Shown: positions 55,966 through 64,000 of the stretch, one piece after another
How positions within the stretch are numbered: the first letter of the stretch is position 1
How the letters are laid out: each line of letters starts with the position of its first letter
Assembly: GCA_017506865.1 (NCBI GenBank)
Contig: JAFCMP010000017.1
Location: forward strand, 372,001 to 436,000
Direction of reading: 5' to 3'
Origin: Tribonema minus
Taxonomy: Eukaryota > Sar > Xanthophyceae > Tribonematales > Tribonemataceae
DNA: 64,000 nucleotides
Translations under genes and position numbers: made by a program
The notes under the pieces: model-generated
The model's database searches: none
Told to the model about the DNA's origin: nothing
The model's input: only the letters and a program-made list of their open reading frames with translations

Positions 55966-58900
55966 TCAGTTGCCGTTGGCGGCGCGCTTGTCGCGCGCGG
56001 CGCGCTCCTCCAGGATCGTGAGCTTGACGCCCTTGCCGCGCGGCAGCGAGATGGCGGGGCGCGTAGACTCGCCGAGCACAAAGATGTTGGCCTGGCGCGT
56101 CGCAAAGACGTTGCCCGCGGAGTCCTTGACCGTGACGATGTCGAAGGACCCGGGGTGGCGCTCGATGTGCTGGATGGTGCCCACGCGGCCCGTGTTGTGG
56201 CCGCGCGAGATCATGCAGAGGTTGCCGATCTCGTACTTGTAGATGTCCGACATCTTGCCCGTCTCCACGTCTACCTTGATCGAGTCGTTGACCTGAGGGG
56301 GCGGTGTGTAGGGAGGTAGGTATGATTGAGCGACTGAGGGGTATGTGTATGAAGTACATGTGATGCGGATGCAGGGCCGCGCGTCGCCTCACTTGTGATG
56401 TGATGCGTAGGCAGCAGGGCTCCCTAGCTTTGTAGGGACGTAGCACTGCTGCTTCAGGTGCGCAAGGCCCAGATCTGAAGCTGAAATATGGTGCACACAA
56501 CATCTGCTGACTATGTCCTGCATGCGTTGTGCGTACCCGAATACCCCGCCCCTCCCCCATCCAAATGCTTGTTGCATGCCACAACACTGACTTCAAGCAG
56601 TGTAGTCACATGAACCGTGAGCGCTGCAATTACAGCCTTCAAGTGTAGAAGCATGAGAAGCCTGAGCACCGCTACTGACTGACAACGACAAAGACGTTGA
56701 TGAGAGATGCGCTTGTGCCACTTCAGAATGGTCGGTTCAAACGGTGGCTCCGACTTGGCTGATGCTTCGCCGAGTAAACTGCTACATGCCATTTTGAGAG
56801 GTTCAGGCCGACTCCACATCATGTGAACGCACAAACGCATCCACACATACGTAGTGTGCATACACAGATGCGCAGTATATTGATGCATGCCTACATGCGT
56901 GCATCATGATGGCAGAGGGTGGTGCGCGTGTCGTGCACGAATACCTGCAACGCGCTTGGAACTGCGCACTATGTACTTCCACACGCGTGAACACATACGC
57001 GTATTACGGTATTATTGGTGCGTACATGTATAGTCTACATTAAATAATGAAGTGCGCGTACGTACATGTATAAGGTAGCGCGAACCACACCTTCATGAGG
57101 AGTGTATCTGTGTACATGCATGCATACATTTATTCACAGAAAAAGTTCGCGACATACCTTCACGAGGGGGTCGGGGTAGCGGATGGTGCGCCCGTCGTGC
57201 GTGACCAGGAAGGGGATCTTCTTCTTGGAGACCTCCACCTTCTGCACGCGGCACAGCTTGTACTTGGCCTCCTCGTCCTTCACGCGGTGCAGCACAAAGC
57301 GCCCCTTGGTGTTGTACAGCAGGCGGAACTGGTCCGCGGACTTCTCGATGGAGACGACGTCTGGGCGCGCGCACGAGTAGGTATGTAGGTATGGGTTGAG
57401 CACTGCGGCGAGCACTGCTGCAGCAATACTGCAGGCGGAACTGATCCGCGGACTTCTCAAACGAGACGATATCTGCACAAACACAGGTAAACATCACTTG
57501 CGCACGCAGAGAGCACTGCTGCAGTGCGCGCAAAGGCGCGCACTGTCGCCGATACCGCCGCCGTCGCTGCCGCTTGTCCGATGCGGCGCGCGTCGCTGCA
57601 GGATTCGCGCGTGAATCACCCACAGCACTACGATAACATACACTGCATGATCTCAGGAGGCAGGGCGCTTTGCGTACAGAGCGCGTCACTAACTAGCATG
57701 CATACGAAACGCATGAGTGTAATGATGTAGCACCTACACCAACACGCATCGACATGTGTGCAACAACAAACGATATCGCCAGCTGCCACAGCCGCCGCCA
57801 CCGCCGCCGCCACTGCCGCCGCCACCACCGCCGCCACCGCTGCCGCCGCTGCTGCCAACACCACGCCTCCGCCGCAGTGTGCACCGAGCGCTTGCTGCTG
57901 CACCAGACAAACACGCCAACAACAACAGCAGCAGGGGAAAAGCTCCCAAGGCAGCAGCAGGCGGAACCGAAGTCCAGCACTGCAGGCAGGCCTTTTTTTA
58001 CCCCCATGGACTGGCACATCATACCCCCCCCCCCCCGCCCTCCCCCCCCCCTCCCACTCAGCTCACGCCACCGAATATGGTGGCCTCAACTCTCTGATGC
58101 CAGTAAAGGCGACAGAAGAGTTGCAAGAGAGAGGGCAAGGGCGGGAGACGTGGGGGGGGGAGGGGGGGATATAATGGCACGATGGACTACCACCAGGTGG
58201 CCCTAGCCACATCACTGCAAGGCCAGATGGGGGACCGCGAGGCCCCCTATCCAACCCCCCCCCCCCCCCCCCAACTCCGCTCTCTTTGCAGAGAGCCGTG
58301 AGGAGGGGGGGGGGGAGGAAGCAGCGATGCGATGCGCTAGGGAATCTGCGTGGCGTGTGCATTCACCGCTGGGGCGGCGGCCCGCGCCGCGCGCGCCCGT
58401 CTCGAGCCCCGCGCGCAGGGGGTATGTAAGGGTATGACATACACATTATACCCCTACATAGCCCTTGCAACACGGGGCGAAACAGGGCGCGCGCGGGGGC
58501 CCGCGCTTTGCTGCCGCGCCAGGAACCGGGGCGCATGGTGGCATGCCCGCACGACGCGCGCACAGGCAACTGGTGCCGTGAGCGCGCGCGCGTGGCGCAG
58601 CGGGAAGCGGGCATGGAGCCCTCCCCTCCGGAATCGCGCCAGAGACCGCACAGACCCGACCCCCGTACTTGCGTTTCCGGGGCGATGAGGCGGGAGGGAA
58701 GCCCCTGGGGGACCCACGCCCCGCGCCCCCCCCCCCCACACACACACCCCAAAAAGGGGGGGAAAGGGGGGAGGGGGCGACAGGGGGGCCCGCGCACCAG
58801 TTGCGACCCAATTACGCACCCTGCGCACCCCCCTTTCTCCGCCAGCAGCCGCGAGGGCTGAGCATCATCAAAGGGGGGTGCGTGGGCGTGGCGGCCGGGC

Positions 58901-60908
58901 TGGCGCCTGCCCGGAGGCGAGGCGCGTGTTGGCGTTCGCCGGGACGGCGACATACTGTCGAGCGTTGCTGCTGCTGCTGCTGCTGCTGCTGCGGCGGCGG
59001 CGGCGCGAGGGAGCGCGCGCGCGGTCTCAAAATCGGCCGAGTGCGGGAATCACCCCGGTGCCTGAGAGCCACGCGCGGCGGCCCCGCGCTGCTGCCGAGC
59101 GCTGCTGCTGAGCGCTGCTGCAGGCGCTGTGCATATGTAGTGCAGGTGGCAATGGCGGCTGCGCGCTTGCTGGCGACGCGGTGGCGCTGCGGCGGCGCGA
59201 GGAGAGCGTGGCGGCGAGCAGCAGCGGCGCAACGGGAATCACCCCAGTGCCTGTGCAACGCGCACGCCAACACCTCCTCTGCTGGCATCGCAGGCCGCGC
59301 GTGTACGCGGCAGCAGCGGCGTATCTCGACTCTTGGCGGTGGCGGCGCAGTTTTGCTGCGACTGCTAGCCGGTGAACGGCGCAGCGTGCGCAGAACGGTT
59401 GATCGCTGCTGCTGCAGCTGAAAGGCGTAACTGCCAGTGTAACTGCCGCCGCGGCGCGCGCGCTCACCCATGAAGCCGGCGGGGAAGTTGAGGTCCGTGC
59501 GGACCTTGCCGTCCACCTTGACGTGCTTCTGCATGCAGATCATGTTGGCCTCCGCCTTGGTCAGCGCGTACTTCAGGCGGTTGCGCACGATGATGATCAG
59601 CGGGAGGCACTCGCGGCCGTTGTGGGGGCCTGCGCGGCAGCGATCAGCGGCGGGCAGTGCTCAGCATCAACCGCAGAACATGTGGACCGAGACAAGCGGT
59701 GGTGCGGACGCAGGCTGAAAACCTCTGTGACGGGCAGCAGTGACTGAAATGACGGGGTCCAGGCATGCAGTGTTGAACTTCATGTGAGCATGCGTGACGG
59801 CGCGCGCCGCTTGCAGACACAAGACTCCGCCAGGTGCGCGAGCAGCGATACGTGTCAGCAGCACGCTGAGAGTGTGAGGCCTTCTCTCGTGCAATGCCGC
59901 GCTGCCGAAGCGCGGCGCTCGTCATCTGAGGGACTCCAGCGCGACGCTTGTCGTCCGAGGTACTCCAGGGCCGACAGCCAGTCGCTTGGCAGCGAACGCG
60001 CTCGGGGTGCCTGCACGGGCACTGGCATGATGAAGACGTTGAAGTTTGCAAGGCGAGTGCCACCGCGGCGCACTCACCGCAAGAGGGCTTGGGGGCCCAG
60101 ATGCCCTCCAGCTTGCCCAGCAGCCAGTGCTTGGGCGCATTGAGGCGCTTCAGGTGCTTCTTCGGACCCCTGATGACAAGGACAGGAGGGTGCTTATGTC
60201 AGCAGCATGTAAGTGGATGGAATATCGAAAGACGGGTAGAATCTCGCACAGCACACGAGTTCGCCTAGCTTAGCGGCATACGTTTGGCTTTGACTGTGTG
60301 CTTGACCCCAGTTGAGAGTGCACAGCGCGTGCAGCAGGGCGCTCAAGACACCAGGCGTGGTTCGCAGGAAGCATGAACAAGCCTGCGTCAGATCGGGTGA
60401 TCTTGAAAAACTTGTGAACTTCCGCTGCTTCAATTTGATCGCAGGTGCGATAATTGCAACCTCGCACACGCTCTATGCAACGGGACTGGTGACAGCACGC
60501 AAACCCAACCGGCTACGTCTGTGCTCAAGAAATGGGCAAGCTGCTTTCTTGTGTACAACTCACCTCGTCTAGAGCGCGGGAGGAAGGAGACCACGGATGC
60601 AACACCAGCCAGCCCCCAGCGCGCCAGCAGCAGCAGAGAGCAACACAGGAGAGTGAGCCGTGCGTGCTTCCCATCCGAAAGGCATCAGGCGGCCACCGAC
60701 TGTGCCTTAGTTTATCTCCATCGCAGCATCAGCATGCTGGAGCACCAGCTAGCGCCAGCTGCGGTCAAAGTGCTGCCGTACTGCCGATTATTACTAGTAG
60801 TGGAGTGGTCGCAAGGCAATCGAGAGGACTGCGCTGCGCCAGCACATCAAGACAGCAGGATGGTGTGCGCATATGCAACAACGCAATAAAATGCTGGCTA
60901 CTTACCAT
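55966..60908 (-). CDS. RPS4: 40S ribosomal protein eS4 (RPS4)
   Basis: Small-subunit ribosomal protein. Exons on the minus strand: ATG-only exon 60908-60906 (ATG|GTAAGT), then 60192 (or 60169)-60078, 59629-59468, 57360-57158 and 56292-55966 (TGA). The last four are certain and in phase: [10 protein letters not shown] ... [10 protein letters not shown] ... F-P-A-G-F-M-D-V-V-S-I-E-K ... [11 protein letters not shown] ... [12 protein letters not shown]. With the acceptor at 60193 the start would be [13 protein letters not shown] and the protein 269 residues; eS4 is usually M-A-R-G-P-K-K and about 263. Intron 57361-59467 holds a duplicated acceptor and an unusual GC-rich block. Divergent from the ABCA gene, ATGs 287 bases apart. 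Confidence 0.93.
57425..57480 (-). repeat. upstream copy of the acceptor and start of eS4 exon 57360-57158
   Basis: The working exon start encodes [12 protein letters not shown]. On the minus strand 57477-57430 repeats it as CAG|ATATCGTCTCGTTTGAGA through AGTTCCGCCTGC, about 112 bases upstream, with a handful of substitutions. Confidence 0.8.
58330..58960. other. very GC-rich block in eS4 intron
   Basis: About 630 bases unlike the neighbouring intron: high G+C on both strands, open in several frames, C and G homopolymers at 58728-58770, and a small palindromic segment (gtatgacatac) at about 58432. No recognisable coding. It could be an insertion. Confidence 0.35.
58985..59260. repeat. imperfect tandem repeat of about 180 bp
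   Basis: Two units each contain a ggcggcgcgagg-like segment followed by gggaatcacccc(a/g)gtgcctg, at about 59047-59065 and 59229-59247. CTGCTG and GAGCGCTGCTG motifs lie between them. Confidence 0.6.
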
Positions 60909-61195
60909 GGTGGTGGTCTCCTGCTACGGACGCGGGGACAAGCCACAGTGCCAATCCATTCATTAGAGGACTCCGGAAGGTCACTCAAGAAGTTGGTGGA
61001 AGTTCACTTTCAAAGTGAAGTGCCAGGTGGAACGTGTGAGCCATAGTGATGCCGCACTACAGCGCTCGGTGATTGGAAGTATTGCAACACAGTAGGCTGG
61101 CTGCCGCTCAGGCCAGTTCGTGAAGAGCCTACGCACCAGTCTCGGCACAACTTCAAGTCGCTTCGCTTCTCTCCTGAGGACTCTCAACGCCGCCC
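60909..61195. promoter_or_regulatory. divergent promoter region of eS4 and ABCA genes
   Basis: 287 bases between the two divergent start codons. Contains CTTCAAAGTGAAG-type and AACTTCAAGT segments near 61006-61150; no TATA box recognised. Confidence 0.3.
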
Positions 61196-63957
61196 ATGAA
61201 GCTATGGTGGAACCATATGCGGGCCATGCTGACCAAAAATCTGCTGCTGAAGAGAGCGGACTGGATCCAGGTGCAAAGTCAACTGTGCACAAACCCTGAT
61301 TGCTGCTCTGTGGAGGTCTGCATGACGTGCGAGCATGCTCGCAGCTGCATTGAAGCACCTGAATACATGTTCATAACCGCAGTCGCCATGAGTTCACGTG
61401 AATCTTTAACATAACTGTGTGTTGAGAAGGCCAGGCGCTGGCGGAGATCACGCGTGAAGTTTTTTCTGACTCTCTCGCATTCTCTGCTTGCTCGATGAAA
61501 CACCCAGACGCTCGCAGAGATCGCTCTGCCTGCTGCATTCATGGGCCTGCTGGTGTGGATCAAGAGTGTTACAACAGTCTTCGACAGCCCCAGTGTGGCA
61601 TACGTCTGCGGTCAAGCACCGCCATGGCAGTACGACAGCCACCTGAATCCATTTGGAGGCGGCATTCTGTCGTGCCTGCGCAAGCCTGCAGAGTGCACGA
61701 CCCCTAACTACTACACGTGAGTAACTGTAAAATTTGCAACAAAGAAGTCTCTTGATTAAATCCTACTTGCATCATCCGTGTCCACGCTCTCGTATTTGAA
61801 GCGGCACTGAAAGCGGGAATGGCGCACGCATGCGCCAGCTTTCTGTGCCCTATGTAGCAATGTACGCCGTGCATGCATCATGTGTAATCACACCTTGTAA
61901 GCTCTCTTGCTCAATGCCCTCATGAGCAGGCCGATTGGTGTATCGGCCATCGCTGTGGCTGTGCGAGCGCATGCCATCATCGCCTGTTACCGAGCGCCGT
62001 GCTCTCCCTCATGCCTTGCTCCATGCGCCGGTGCCTGCACTCCAACGCTGCAGTGACGACTGGGGCATCGGGGCGGCGCTGAACAAGACTGACATCTACA
62101 CGAGCTACGGATACATGCCCGGCGCGGACCGATACCCCTTCTACGCATTCACGGTGGAGGACGGAAGCAGCATCTACGAGGTGGGCTCAGGCACATGAAC
62201 GCTGCAGAAAATTGCGTCCATTCGGTGATATAGTGGTACAGCACGTCACTGGGTGTCATACTGTGCATCGATCAGGATGGTTGGATCTATGCGCAAGCAG
62301 CAGCATAATGATGGGCGTGGTGCACGCCTTGATCAGATATTTTCAGCAGTATACTCTTCCAGCGTACCGTGCGATGCAGCCAATGCTCGCCTTTCAAGAC
62401 ACCTTGTACCTCTGTCAATGTCGTGCTGTTGCAGCGTACCGCGAGCAGCTTGCGATGCAGCCAATGCACGCCTTCCCACCTTGCACTGCTGTCAATGTTG
62501 TGCACTGATCCGGCAGGAGGCGGAGGCGCTCACTGGATTCCAGCTGTACAACCCCAGCCTGGAGCTGCTGACGGTGGCGCGAAGGCTGAAGTTCAACGGC
62601 CAAGAGGTCAGCAGAAGTCAGAGTCTCGCTGTTGTGAAGTTCATCAAGACACAGTGCATGCAATCACTTACCCTCACGATGTCGGTACTTGACCGTTGTG
62701 CTCGTATGCTAGCGCAAAGTGCGCAGCAGTTCGTGCGTATAGTCATGCGCTCCACCTGGTTCGGCCATTGCACGGCCGCTGAGCCATGGCCGCAGCGCTG
62801 GTATTGCACGGCATCGACACACATGCATGCTGCGCACATAGTGACACTTGCACGCAGCGCTCAGCAATAGAAGAGTTGCCAGCAGCGCTCTGTAATGAGC
62901 CAGCCGCACATTCGTCAAAACTTTGTTGCGGCGGTGCCACGCGACAGTCTTGCCCAACAGCGCAAGCAACAGTGCTCGACCTCACACACACACACACACC
63001 CCTCAATCAGAACTTTATTGCAATAGCGCCGTGCGACAGCCTTGCCTAACAGCGCAATCAGCAGTGCTCACCCTTGATACCCGCCCCCATCCCCCCCCCC
63101 CCCCCCCCCCTTCCTACCAGAACTTCATCGCGGTGGCGTCGCGCGACAACGCGCCCCCCGCCGCGGCGGCGGCGGCGCGCCTCTTTGCGGAGCACCTATC
63201 GTCGCGCCTGACGGACGGCGACGCACGGCTGAAAGGCATCGTCCGCGCCTTTGCCTCCGAAACTGCCATCGAGCAGTATGTTAGTGACGCCAACTATGAT
63301 TCCCCCGGCAGTGTGAAGGTCGGCTTCGCGGTCGTGTTCAACGAGGCGCCGCCGGCGCTCGCGCGCGCGGAAGAGGCGTGGAGCGCTGCTGCTGCTGCGG
63401 CCTCTGCGGAGGACGGCGCACTTGCAGCTGCTGCTGGGGGTGATGATGGCGAGGGAGAGGGGCTGCCGCAGGAGGCGGCAGCAGTGCTCAGACAGCAGCA
63501 GCAGCAGCGCTCAGCAGGCCAGGACGGGGCAGCGCTCAGGCAGCAGCAGCAGCAGCAGCGGCACCAACGCTCAGCAGATGCTGACTTTCTACTCGCAGCG
63601 GGAGCGGCGCCGGCGCCGCCGCCGCTCGCGGGCGGCGGCGACTGGGACTACACGCTGCGCTTCAACTTCACGTACGCGGTGGACCTGCTGTCGCGCTCCA
63701 GCACGTGCCTCTACGGCATGTGCGACGGCGGGGGGGAGGGGCTGCCGGGTACCCGCCTGCCCCCCACGTCCCCCCTGCTGCGCCCCCCCTCCGCCGCGGC
63801 CGCGTTCGGCTACGGGCGCTCGGGGTTCCTCGCGGCGCAGCGCTGGGTGGACGAGTGGGTGGTGGGGGTGGCGGCGGGGGGGGGGCAGGGGGTGAGCCTA
63901 AAGGGGAGTTTCGCTTTTTTTCCGGAGCGCGCTTACAGGACGGACCAGTTTCAGCAG
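61196..63957 (+). CDS. ABCA-type ABC transporter, N-terminal part
   Basis: Start of a full-length subfamily A transporter (lipid-type); the gene continues past the window. Exons 61196-61270, 61520-61716, 62054-62180, 62517-62606 and 63121-63957, all in phase; the last ends at CAG|GTGAGA. 442 residues visible. Exon 1 is the family start (K-N-L-L-L-K-R-A-D-W). Exon 2 is the first membrane helix (L-P-A-A-F-M-G-L-L-V-W-I) followed by Y-V-C-G-Q-A-P-P-W-Q-Y-D. The rest is the first large non-cytosolic loop (V-V-F-N-E-A-P, W-D-Y-T-L-R-F-N-F-T, Y-R-T-D-Q-F-Q-Q). That loop carries an unusual insertion with two poly-Gln stretches and Q-R-S-A-G, made by CAGCAGCGCTCAGC repeats. The ATP-binding domains lie beyond the window. 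Confidence 0.88.
62350..62512 (+). repeat. tandem repeat before ABCA exon 62517-62606
   Basis: Two units of about 90 bases, each with cagcgtaccg, gcgatgcagccaatgc and ctgtcaatgt, lie directly upstream of the acceptor. This one duplicates intron sequence only. Confidence 0.7.
62915..63145 (+). repeat. upstream copies of the start of ABCA exon 63121-63957
   Basis: The working start (ccag|aacttcatcgcggtggcgtc) has degenerate copies beginning at 62919 (aactttgttgcggcggtgcc) and 63011 (cag|aactttattgcaatagcgcc), spacings 92 and 110. Each is followed by a copy of the cagtgctc intron segment. Confidence 0.75.
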
Positions 63958-64000
63958 GTGAGAGTGCGTGCGCGTGTGTGCAATGGGTGGTGGCGCGTCA

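Noticed and set aside
58363..58953. 196-codon minus-strand frame in the eS4 intron
   Set aside because: Open in several frames because of extreme GC content; Arg/Pro/Gly-rich without motifs.

Overview
This is a GC-rich, intron-rich nuclear segment of a eukaryote, probably an alga. Most conserved genes are split into many exons by GT-AG introns, plus a few GC-AG introns. EF-1alpha is the canonical type. TAG, TGA and TAA all end conserved genes. The N-acetylglutamate synthase (NAGS) has an ER-type signal peptide followed by a basic stretch, and a small ORF at 20677 has a signal peptide followed by an A-A-F site. That is the leader design of algae with a complex (secondary) plastid. Interstitial TTAGGG-like repeats fit the same picture. 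I favour a stramenopile-like alga; this is inference and not proven.

Layout: (1) 2-6426 (+), a three-repeat MYB protein, 5' end outside the window; (2) 8040-11555 (-), a fold-type III PLP decarboxylase, divergent from (3) NAGS at 12063-19965 (+); (4) 20.6-29 kb, a small secretory/plastid-leader ORF, an unrecognised multi-exon gene and several small low-GC genes that look transposon-associated; (5) 29676-36815 (+), an NFD4/nodulin-like MFS transporter with nine exons; (6) 39315-42447 (-) eIF1A and 43295-45534 (-) EF-1alpha in tandem; (7) 47.5-55.5 kb, a mobile-element-like block: the C-terminal nuclease part of a non-LTR retrotransposon, a three-repeat protein gene broken by an in-frame TAG, a divergent partner gene with a poly-C frameshift, and a small-intron gene; (8) ribosomal protein eS4 at 55966-60908 (-), divergent from (9) the 5' part of an ABCA transporter at 61196-63957 (+), which continues past the window.

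The most striking feature is architectural. At more than a dozen splice junctions in at least six unrelated genes (MYB, NAGS, MFS, eIF1A, eS4, ABCA), the last or first 20-100 bases of an exon, with the adjoining splice site and some intron, are repeated in tandem inside the intron (two to six copies, period about 80-240 bp). Donor-side copies lie downstream of the working donor; acceptor-side copies lie upstream of the working acceptor. The introns are thus partly built from decaying copies of their own exon boundaries and are full of decoy splice sites. Long poly-C runs often serve as the polypyrimidine tract. A short motif (CAGCAGCGCTCAGC and its complement) is scattered through introns and also lies inside two coding exons as QQRSAG.

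All exon boundaries below were built by eye from splice consensus, phase matching and recognised protein families; none has transcript support.
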